Source of the DNA: an uncultured Ellagibacter sp.
GTDB taxonomy: Bacteria; Actinomycetota; Coriobacteriia; Coriobacteriales; Eggerthellaceae
Length of the DNA: 64,000 nt
Assembly: GCA_934663775.1 (NCBI GenBank)
Contig: CAKUKU010000006.1
Location: 25,082 to 89,081, forward strand
Direction of reading: 5' to 3'
Shown here one piece after another: positions 32,046 to 38,942 of this stretch. Position 1 is the stretch's first letter, and every line of letters starts with the position of its first letter. A program made the translations under genes and the position numbers. The notes beneath the pieces are model-generated. The model saw only the letters and a program-made list of their open reading frames with translations. It did not search any database and had not been told where the DNA came from.

Positions 32046-34179
32046 GCGCAGCGATAGGCGCAGCGTTTTCTGGGATGACGAGGGCTTCTCGACGCTTGGC
32101 ATGGCGATCGCCCTGCTGGTCACGTTGTCGCTTGTGTTTTCGGCGGCGCAGGTGTACCGGGTGTTGTCGGCATCCTCCGATATTCAGGACGTTGCCGATG
32201 CGAGTGTCCTTGCGGCGGAAAACGAAGTTGCCGAGTTCATGATTGCCGTGCGTATTTGCGATGCCGTCGTGTTGTCGTTGTCGCTCACGAGCGCCGCGCT
32301 GTTCGGCTTGGGCGTCGTTGCGCTCTGCGTTCCCCCTGCGGCGGAGTTGGGGCTTGAGCTGGTCAATCTCGGAACAGAGGTGCTGAAGGCAAGAAGCTCG
32401 TTTGCCGAGCGCGCGTCGTCGGGGCTCAACGCCCTGCAGGAGGCGCTGCCGTTTCTCGCCGCGGCAAACGCGTATTCGACGGCAAACGCGAACTCGGGCG
32501 GCGTCATGGCGGCGAGCTATCTCGGTGTGGCGACCCTCGTGCCCGCGCAGGGCGATACGATCGAGGTGGGCTCGTCGAAGGCGCTTTCCGATGCCGCTGA
32601 CGCGGCGAGTAAGGACGCCGAATCGCTCAGAGAGGCCTCCGAAGCCGCGGAAGAGGCGGCGAAGGAAGCCAATCGGGCGAAGGAGGAGGGCTTCAAGCGC
32701 GACTGCGGCGACGCTCCGGCGTACTGCATGTACGAGCGCGCAGGCGCGCTCTCAAGCATCTCGTCTGCGGCGAATCCCCTGTTCCATACGGTGGATGCGT
32801 GGTCGTTCTCCGTAGCCCTCGACCGCGCGAGGGAATACTACTCGCTGCGTTACGCGGACGAGGGCCCGCTATCTTCGTCGATCGACGAGCAGTCGAACTC
32901 CGCTTTGCGCAAGGTGTTCTATCGCTTCGCCGCCGCCGAGGTGTCGCGCGGGTACGTGATCGATTCGGGCGACTCCTTCAGGGCGTCGTTTCCCGTGCTT
33001 CCCAAGAACACCGAGGAGATGAAGGCGACGCGGCTCTACACCGACCCCGTGTTCCCGCTTGGCACGGACGAATCGGGCGCGGTGACGCTCCACGCGTGGG
33101 CGGGCTGCCCGAACGCGTCGCCTAGCATGGGGACCGCCTCGGTCGCGCAGATGGAAGAGGGGAACTACCCCACGTGCGACAAGTGCCGCTTCACCGCATC
33201 TAGTTTGGGGAAGGTCGCCGCAGCGTCGAGCTCTATTGCAAACGGCTTCGAGTACCACTACAGCGCCGTGGCGCGGGCCGCCGAGGACTACGAGGCGGCC
33301 AGGGTGAAGCAGGACGAGGCGTCGAGGGAGGCGAAGAACCAGGCGGCGGAGCTGCTCGAGAAATGCAAGGAGGCGTTTTCGGAGGCTTCCAGCATGCGCA
33401 TCGACGCGAAGCCGCCAGGCTACAAGGGTGCGATCTCGATGGTCGTGAACCTTGCTGCGACACCGGCGGACACGGGGTTTTCGAGTTCGTTCGTCAAAGG
33501 GTCGACATCCCTCGGTGCTCGCGTTGCCGTTTCCGGCGCGACTTTGCTCGAAGAGGAAAGCGAGGAGGGGCGCACGGTCATCTCGTCGCTTCTTGACGGC
33601 TTGATCGGCGACGGAGGGTTCGCGCTCGGCGCCGCGCGTTTCGCCCTCGACCTTTGGTCGCGCGCCCTTCGCGCATACTGCGACGGGCAAGAAGCGGTTG
33701 ATGGCGCCATCCGGCATGCGCTCGACTCGTTGCCGCTTGCAAGTGCGAGCGGCTTGGGAACATGGGCGGCGGACGCGCTTTCGGGTGCTGTTTCGGCTGC
33801 GGGATTCGCGCCTGCGAAGCTCAACGCGCTCAAGCCCGTGCTCGTGAGCACAGGGTATGTTGCGGCGTCCGATTCTGGGACGTTTTCCGCGAACTATCAG
33901 GCGATTCGCGGCGAGGCTCTCGCGTCATCGGGATCGTCTGCGAGCTTATTCGACTCGCTTGTTGGCAAGGTCGAAGACAGCGCGCTGCGTGCTCTCGAGG
34001 GTGCAGACGGCGTGATCGAGATCGTGCGAATCGATTTCCCCTTCGGCGAGGGGTCGATTCCCATAACCATCACGCTGCCCGACTCGCTCCGGCAGGCAAC
34101 GGGCGGGCTGGTGAGCGCGGCGGCGAACGCCGTTCGGGGTGCTGTCGCGAGCGTCACGGGCACAAGGGTGTGGCACTAA
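32035..34179 (+). CDS. Large TadG-like protein with coiled-coil region, 714 aa
   Basis: A 714-residue protein with one N-terminal membrane segment after DDEGFSTLGMAIALLVTLSLVFSAAQ, in the TadE/TadG style. A second hydrophobic stretch (VVLSLSLTSAALFGLGVVALCVPPA) lies near residues 80-105. Two Ala/Glu/Lys-rich stretches (around residues 195-225 and 420-455) look like coiled coils. WAGCPNASPSMG and CDKCRFTASSLG supply clustered cysteines in the middle. The bulk should lie outside the cell. The product may be a large minor pilin or adhesin-like component. ATG 32035 follows TTGGAG and overlaps the preceding stop. Confidence 0.75.
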   Translation: MSRERSDRRSVFWDDEGFSTLGMAIALLVTLSLVFSAAQVYRVLSASSDIQDVADASVLAAENEVAEFMIAVRICDAVVLSLSLTSAALFGLGVVALCVPPAAELGLELVNLGTEVLKARSSFAERASSGLNALQEALPFLAAANAYSTANANSGGVMAASYLGVATLVPAQGDTIEVGSSKALSDAADAASKDAESLREASEAAEEAAKEANRAKEEGFKRDCGDAPAYCMYERAGALSSISSAANPLFHTVDAWSFSVALDRAREYYSLRYADEGPLSSSIDEQSNSALRKVFYRFAAAEVSRGYVIDSGDSFRASFPVLPKNTEEMKATRLYTDPVFPLGTDESGAVTLHAWAGCPNASPSMGTASVAQMEEGNYPTCDKCRFTASSLGKVAAASSSIANGFEYHYSAVARAAEDYEAARVKQDEASREAKNQAAELLEKCKEAFSEASSMRIDAKPPGYKGAISMVVNLAATPADTGFSSSFVKGSTSLGARVAVSGATLLEEESEEGRTVISSLLDGLIGDGGFALGAARFALDLWSRALRAYCDGQEAVDGAIRHALDSLPLASASGLGTWAADALSGAVSAAGFAPAKLNALKPVLVSTGYVAASDSGTFSANYQAIRGEALASSGSSASLFDSLVGKVEDSALRALEGADGVIEIVRIDFPFGEGSIPITITLPDSLRQATGGLVSAAANAVRGAVASVTGTRVWH

Positions 34180-34643
34180 TGAACGACCTGCGAAAACGAT
34201 ACTCATCCTGGCGCCGTGACGAGCGCGGGCAGATGACGATCGAGCTTGCCGTCATGATTCCGGTGCTTGTCGCCATCGCGGTCATCGCGGTGAATGCGAT
34301 GCTCTTCTTCTCGGAATGCGCTGCGTTCGATCGGCTTGCCCGCAACGCGGTGCGCGTGGCCGCGGCGTCTCCTGCCTACGGCGAGGGCTCCGAGCAGAGT
34401 TGCGCCGCGGCCCTCGCCGCCGTCGAGGAGGGGATGGGCATCGCAAGCAAGGATTACCTGGAGGCCGACGTGGCGGTTGCGGGGGAGTCGTCTGGTCAAA
34501 GGCGGTTTCGCGCGACGCTTCGCTTCACCCCGACGCTCTTCGGGCTGGGGCTGAAATCCTCCGTGTTCGGTGTGTCGCTCCCTCAGTTGGAACATTCCAC
34601 GGAACTCGTGGTGGACGTCTATAAACCGGGAGTGTTGTTCTGA
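34179..34643 (+). CDS. TadE-like minor pseudopilin
   Basis: A 154-residue protein. RGQMTIELAVMIPVLVAIAVIAVNAMLFF gives a TadE-type processing and membrane segment (G/QMTIE). The C-terminal domain, about 110 residues, is extracytoplasmic and ends ELVVDVYKPGVLF. ATG 34179 overlaps the TAA stop of the large TadG-like gene. It is probably a minor component of the same pilus. Confidence 0.8.
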   Translation: MNDLRKRYSSWRRDERGQMTIELAVMIPVLVAIAVIAVNAMLFFSECAAFDRLARNAVRVAAASPAYGEGSEQSCAAALAAVEEGMGIASKDYLEADVAVAGESSGQRRFRATLRFTPTLFGLGLKSSVFGVSLPQLEHSTELVVDVYKPGVLF

Positions 34644-35167
34644 TGGGGCAGTCGCGTCGGGCGCTTGCCGCCCTTTTCCTTATCGTCGGGGCCGTGGTTC
34701 TCGCAATCGCCGTCGACGGCGTGCTCGATGCCGTTGGCGCGGCATCGAAGGTCGACCGCGCGCTCGCCGCGGCCGACGCGCAATCGCAGGCACGTTATGC
34801 GTTTGACGGGGCCTCCGGTGTGGGCGGCGACGGGGAAGTAGCGCCGATCGCCGATGAGCGAACGGGAACCGCAGCGTTGCCTTCGTGGTTCGAAGATGAG
34901 CTGCTCTCGCTTGACTCGGCACGGTCGGTGCGGGTTTCGCGGGAGGGCGGCGTTGTCGGGTTTTCGCGAGCATGCTCGGCGGACGATGCGTTTGCGCAGG
35001 TGAAAGCATCGCTTTCGAGCAAAGGATGGTTCGAATCGAAAACGGGCGTCGAGCGATGCTCGGTGTTCGTGAAGGAAGGGGGCGTGTGCCGATGGGCGAT
35101 GGTGTCGTGCGTGCCCGTGGGGACGGGCGCGAGCGTGGTCGTGCAATGCGCGACAAGCGAATGGTAG
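34643..35167 (+). CDS. Membrane-anchored protein of the Tad locus, 174 aa
   Basis: A 174-residue protein with one N-terminal membrane segment (AALFLIVGAVVLAIAVDGVLDAV) and an outer domain with four cysteines (RACSA, ERCSV, GVCRW, VSCVP). There is no prepilin cleavage site. ATG 34643 overlaps the preceding stop (CTGATG). I do not recognise a family. Its place in the operon suggests a role at the outer face in pilus assembly or folding. Confidence 0.7.
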   Translation: MGQSRRALAALFLIVGAVVLAIAVDGVLDAVGAASKVDRALAAADAQSQARYAFDGASGVGGDGEVAPIADERTGTAALPSWFEDELLSLDSARSVRVSREGGVVGFSRACSADDAFAQVKASLSSKGWFESKTGVERCSVFVKEGGVCRWAMVSCVPVGTGASVVVQCATSEW

Positions 35168-35514
35168 GAACCGAAGAAGATGTTTTCTCGCAGCTGATGT
35201 TGGCGACGAATGCGCCCGCGAAGGCGCGGGGGCTGCTCTTGCGGTGTCGATGCCGCAAGTCGCTCATCCTCATGCCGTGCAACGACGTGCATACCGTCGG
35301 CATGGTTCGAAAACTCGACATCGCGTTCGTCGATCGCTGCGGCGTGGTGCTCGAATCGTATCGCGCAGTGGGCCCGATGAGGCGTCTGCGATGTCCTCGT
35401 GCGGTGGCGACTATCGAGCGCTTCGCCGAGTGCGGGGATTGGTTTTCGGAGGGGGATTGCGTGGGGATTGCTGCCTACGCGGCGCAAAGAGAGCGGAAAG
35501 GACCAACAAGATGA
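35146..35514 (+). CDS. DUF192-family protein
   Basis: A 122-residue protein. The pattern ATNAPAKARGLLLRCRCRKSLILMPCNDVHTVGMVRKLDIAFVDRCGVVLESYRAV follows DUF192: the arginine-rich start of the fold, the short strand with the conserved aromatic/methionine site, then DIAFVD and GVVL. In other Tad loci DUF192 genes also occur at the end of the operon, with unknown function. Six cysteines is high for this family. The start is uncertain: ATG 35146 or ATG 35161 (the latter overlaps the upstream TAG). Confidence 0.7.
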   Translation: MRDKRMVGTEEDVFSQLMLATNAPAKARGLLLRCRCRKSLILMPCNDVHTVGMVRKLDIAFVDRCGVVLESYRAVGPMRRLRCPRAVATIERFAECGDWFSEGDCVGIAAYAAQRERKGPTR

Positions 35515-35876
35515 AAGTGTGCCCTGTGTGCAAGGCGCGGGTGTTCGACGACATGGATACCTGCTACGGATGTCTCTATCGTTTCGACTCTTCCCGTGCG
35601 GGAGGCGCCGGCAAGAGCGGTGCCGACGAGGGCGACTTCGAGCCGGAGGAACCTCTCGCCTTCGCGGCGAAAACGCAAAAACTCGCCTGCGATAGTGAAG
35701 AAAAGAAAGGCACACGCCCAGTGGACGTGCGCCAAGAAAACAAGGCGGATGCGAGACCGCCCGTGCGGGACCTCGTACTTCACATCGCGGTGCCGGAAGG
35801 CGCCGCGGGCGTGCGGGTTGCCGTCGATTTTGCGGGATGCGCCCCAGCTGGGCGAACGAGAGCCGCCGATGCCTAG
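35511..35876 (+). CDS. Zinc-ribbon protein, last gene of the Tad operon
   Basis: A 121-residue protein with an N-terminal zinc ribbon (CPVCKARVFDDMDTCYGC, two CxxC knuckles), an acidic disordered middle and a C-terminal strand pair (RDLVLHIAVPEGAAGVRVAVDFAG). ATG 35511 overlaps the stop of the DUF192 gene (ATGA). Its last four bases overlap the end of the convergent ModE-like gene. It may be a regulator or adaptor of the pilus locus; the family is not recognised. Confidence 0.7.
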   Translation: MKVCPVCKARVFDDMDTCYGCLYRFDSSRAGGAGKSGADEGDFEPEEPLAFAAKTQKLACDSEEKKGTRPVDVRQENKADARPPVRDLVLHIAVPEGAAGVRVAVDFAGCAPAGRTRAADA

Positions 35877-36217
35877 TCGACGAGACGGTGGAATTCCTTT
35901 TCCGCTGCTTCCTGAACACGCTTGGCGATTTCAAGATAGGAGTCGAGGAGCTTGTTGCCCTCGTCGGTAAGGCTGCTTCCGTGGGCGCCATCGCGATTGA
36001 GCAGCTGGATTTCCAAGGCTGCTTCGGTTTCTTTGATGATGCGCCAGGCCTTGCTGTATGCCATGCCGATGCTCTTCGCGGCGGCGTTGAGCGAGCCCTT
36101 CTCACGCACGCCGAGGCACAGATCGGCGATGCCGCGGCCGAACACCGATCCGCTCTCGGAGTCCGGGTTCTTGATGGAAAGTCTGATGGATGGAGTGAGG
36201 TTGGTAAGCTTGCTCAT
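35873..36217 (-). CDS. ModE-type winged-HTH regulator without ligand-binding domain
   Basis: A 114-residue DNA-binding protein matching the N-terminal LysR-type wing of ModE: FGRGIADLCLGVREKGSLNAAAKSIGMAYSKAWRIIKETEAALEIQLLNR, followed by a dimerisation helix (LTDEGNKLLDSYLEIAKRVQEAAEKEFHRL). The molybdate-binding TOBE domains are missing, so it cannot sense molybdate in the usual way. ATG 36217 follows AAAGGGGAACG. It stands alone, convergent with the Tad operon. A link to molybdoenzyme expression is possible but unproven. Confidence 0.8.
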   Translation of the reverse strand: MSKLTNLTPSIRLSIKNPDSESGSVFGRGIADLCLGVREKGSLNAAAKSIGMAYSKAWRIIKETEAALEIQLLNRDGAHGSSLTDEGNKLLDSYLEIAKRVQEAAEKEFHRLVD

Positions 36218-36267
36218 GCGTTCCCCTTTTTTCGACGGTTTTCTGTTTGCCTGTGGTTTCCTGATTG

Positions 36268-37848
36268 CTAGTTTGTCTTGCCGAGAAAAGCCGCTGCTGC
36301 GCGCTCGATGTCCTCGGTCGAGTTATCGATAACCTCTTCGAAGCGCACGTGCGCTGCATCGAGGGTTGCCAGGTTGGTGGGCACGTTGTGCTGCCCGGTC
36401 TCGTCGGCAATCAGCTCGTTGAGCTGGCATCCCGAAAGCGCAGCAGCCTCTTCGGGAAGCGGCTCTCCGGGCGCCATGCCGTGAAGCGCGCGATACACGT
36501 TGTCGCCGAACTTCGCCCAATGGGCCGTGCTCGCGATGAGCACGGGGTTCTCGCCACGCAGGTTCTCGGCCGCCTTGTAGGCGACCGCGGTGTGCGGGTC
36601 GATAAGATAGCCGTTGGCGTCGAAGACCTCCTTGATGGTGGAAAGGCAGGTCTCGTTGTCGACGGAGTCGGCCGCGAACTCGGCGCGCACGGCTGCGAAG
36701 GTGTCGGCGTCCACGCGGAAGCGCTTCCGTTCGCGCAAATCGGCCATCCAACCGCGCACTGCCTCCGCGTTGCGCCCGGAAAGCTCGAACAGCTGGCGCT
36801 CCAGGTTGGAAGACACCAGGATGTCCATCGACGGCGACGGCGTCAGCGCGAAATCTCTCTCGGAGATGTCGTAGGTGCCGGTGTTGATGAAGTCGGTGAG
36901 CACGCGGTTCTCGTTGCTCGCGCAGTAGAGCATCTCGATCGGGGTGCCCATGCGCTTGGCGTACCACGCGGCGAGGATGTTGCCGAAATTGCCCGTGGGG
37001 ACGCAAACATCGATCGGCTTGCCGGCCTCGATTTTGCCCTTCGCGACCAGCTCGGCGTAACTCGAGATGTAGTACACGATTTGGGGCATAAGGCGCCCCC
37101 AGTTGATGGAGTTCGCGCTCGACAGGGTCACGTTGTGCTCGGTGAGCAGCGTCTTTGCGTACTCGTCATCGCCGAAGACGCTCTTCACGCCGGTCTGGCA
37201 GTCGTCGAAGTTGCCGCGCACGCCCCACACCTGCACGTTGTCGCCGGTGGTCGTGACCATCTGCTTGCGCTGGATGTCGCTCACGCCGCCATCGGGGAAC
37301 AGCACGCCGATGCGCACATGCTCGGCGTTCTTGAAACCCTCGAGCGCGGCTTTGCCCGTATCGCCCGAGGTCGCAACCAGGATGAGGAAGTCGTGGTCGA
37401 GCTCCCCGCGCTCGCGGAGCGCCTCGGCGCTCGCGGAGAAGAACCGCGGCAGGCACTGCAGTGCCATGTCCTTGAACGCGCTCGTGGGCCCGTGCCACAG
37501 TTCCAGCACGTGCGTTCTCTCGTCGAGCGAGGTGATGGGGCAGATGTCTTCGCTGTCGAACTGCTCGCCGTAGGCGCCTTCCATGAGCGAATCGACGGTC
37601 TCGGCGGGCAAATCGACGCCGAACGCGCGGTAGATCGCGGCGGCGCGTTTCGCATAGGGCAGCTCGGCCAGGCCGCAGATGTCGTCAAGCGAAAGCGAGG
37701 GCACCCGCGCGGGAACATAGAGGCCGCCCCCATGCGCCAGGCCGTCGATGACCGCCTTGGTGAAAAGGACAGGCTCTCCGGCAAGCCCGCGCGTGTCGGA
37801 GTAGCGGTTCTCGCCTGCGCTCGCCGTCGAATCGAAGTTGTCTTCCAT
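36268..37848 (-). CDS. thrC: Threonine synthase
   Basis: A 526-residue PLP enzyme converting O-phosphohomoserine to threonine. The PLP lysine lies in GPTSAFKDMALQ; the phosphate-binding loop is VPTGNFGNILAAWYAK; LVATSGDTGKAALEGF is the third conserved motif. The length suits the long, fungal/enterobacterial-type class. ATG 37848 follows GGGGAGG. It is a single gene; the 280 bp upstream hold the iron boxes of the divergent feo operon. Confidence 0.93.
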   Translation of the reverse strand: MEDNFDSTASAGENRYSDTRGLAGEPVLFTKAVIDGLAHGGGLYVPARVPSLSLDDICGLAELPYAKRAAAIYRAFGVDLPAETVDSLMEGAYGEQFDSEDICPITSLDERTHVLELWHGPTSAFKDMALQCLPRFFSASAEALRERGELDHDFLILVATSGDTGKAALEGFKNAEHVRIGVLFPDGGVSDIQRKQMVTTTGDNVQVWGVRGNFDDCQTGVKSVFGDDEYAKTLLTEHNVTLSSANSINWGRLMPQIVYYISSYAELVAKGKIEAGKPIDVCVPTGNFGNILAAWYAKRMGTPIEMLYCASNENRVLTDFINTGTYDISERDFALTPSPSMDILVSSNLERQLFELSGRNAEAVRGWMADLRERKRFRVDADTFAAVRAEFAADSVDNETCLSTIKEVFDANGYLIDPHTAVAYKAAENLRGENPVLIASTAHWAKFGDNVYRALHGMAPGEPLPEEAAALSGCQLNELIADETGQHNVPTNLATLDAAHVRFEEVIDNSTEDIERAAAAFLGKTN

Positions 37849-37999
37849 ATTGCAACCTCCCCGGTTCAGATAAGTCATGTTCACTATACTATCTGCGAAA
37901 ACATCTTGCGGGAGAATTATCCGCATTTTTATGCAATTCAAGCATTATTCTCGCTTTTTCTCCCCTTGTGCGCCGCGCGTTCGATCCGTAACGAGAAAT

Positions 38000-38108
38000 T
38001 AACCTCGGTGAATTATGGAGATTATTAGCCAGGGGAAACATAAAGTTTGCCAAGGCTTCCAATCTGCCCTCGGCTGGCTTAAGATGGACTATTGTTAACC
38101 ACGGTTAG
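38000..38108 (+). promoter_or_regulatory. Two DtxR/IdeR-like iron boxes in front of feoA
   Basis: TTAACC-TC-GGTGAA (38000-38013) and TTAACC-AC-GGTTAG (38095-38108) are 14-bp dyads with the core AACC-WC-GGT. TAAGAT (38080-38085) is the likely -10 box, which puts the second dyad over the transcription start, a repressor position. TAAACC-TC-GGTTAA at 42037 has the same form. Confidence 0.6.
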
Positions 38109-38131
38109 CAAAGAAAGATGAGGTGGGAACG

Positions 38132-38413
38132 ATGCAGAATGCGATGGCAGTGGAAAACAACATGACCAGTGCGACCAGCGCGGGCCCCTCCATGGCGCAG
38201 ATGCCGCTCACGTTCATGAAAACAGGCGAGACGGGCACCGTCGTCAAGGTTCGCGAAAAGGGCGATGTGCTCCATCATCTCGAGAATCTTGGCTTTGTCG
38301 CCGGCGCTGAAGTGAAGGTCGTCTCCGAGCAGGCGGGCAACTTCATCGTCGAGGTCAAAGGCGCGCAAGTCGCCCTGAACAAGCAGGTCGCACAGCGAAT
38401 CATCACGCGTTAG
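38132..38413 (+). CDS. feoA: FeoA-domain protein, first copy
   Basis: A 93-residue protein with an SH3-like FeoA domain from about residue 23 (MPLTFMKTGETGTVVKVREKGDVLHHLENLGFVAGAEVKVVSE). FeoA supports FeoB-driven Fe(II) uptake at the inner face of the membrane. ATG 38132 follows GAGGTGGG. First gene of the feo operon. Confidence 0.92.
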   Translation: MQNAMAVENNMTSATSAGPSMAQMPLTFMKTGETGTVVKVREKGDVLHHLENLGFVAGAEVKVVSEQAGNFIVEVKGAQVALNKQVAQRIITR

Positions 38414-38559
38414 TTTTCGTGGGCGGCGCTTTCCCGAGGGGGAGCGCGCTGCCCCGTGAAAAGCTAAAACCGCAGCAAAGGGCGCACTGCGTCCGTTTCC
38501 GTGACTTTTGGGACAGCTGCGGCACGAGAAGCCCGATCGTAGAAAGAAGGAGGAGGAAC

Positions 38560-38799
38560 ATGGCAGAAGCAGGTCAGGACAAGACGCTGCGAGACGTTGC
38601 CATCGGCGAGACCGCCACGGTGCGTCGCCTTGTGGGTGAAGGCGCCCTCAAGCGCCACATCATGGACATGGGCATCACCAAAGGCGTCGAAGTGTACGTT
38701 CGCAAGGTGGCGCCGCTCGGCGATCCTATCGAGGTCACCGTTCGCGGCTATGAGCTTTCGCTGCGCAAGAGCGAGGCCGAAAGCGTGCTCGTTCAGTAG
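38560..38799 (+). CDS. feoA: FeoA-domain protein, second copy
   Basis: A 79-residue FeoA protein (ETATVRRLVGEGALKRHIMDMGITKGVEVYVRKVAPLGDPIEVTVRGYELSLRKSEAESVLV) of the compact type. ATG 38560 follows GAAGGAGGAGG. Two FeoA proteins before one FeoB are common in Coriobacteriia and many clostridia. Confidence 0.93.
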   Translation: MAEAGQDKTLRDVAIGETATVRRLVGEGALKRHIMDMGITKGVEVYVRKVAPLGDPIEVTVRGYELSLRKSEAESVLVQ

Positions 38800-38806
38800 C
38801 GCGAAC

Positions 38807-38826
38807 AGGCCTTTTGGGGCCTTTTT
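38807..38826 (+). terminator. Weak terminator or attenuator between feoA and feoB
   Basis: AGGCC-TTTTGG-GGCCT is followed by TTTTC. The stem is only five pairs long, so partial read-through into feoB is expected. Confidence 0.5.
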
Positions 38827-38942
38827 CTTTGCTTGGCGGTTAGACAGTTCTAACTTATCGAAGCGACCGCACCGACCCTTTAGGGCGCCGTCGTTTCGGC
38901 GAAGCAGCAAAGTCAGACATGTTCGATTTGGAAAGGTAGATC

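Noticed and set aside
36265-38028. A 587-aa open frame antisense to threonine synthase
   Set aside because: Mirror frame of thrC, which has the full set of catalytic motifs.
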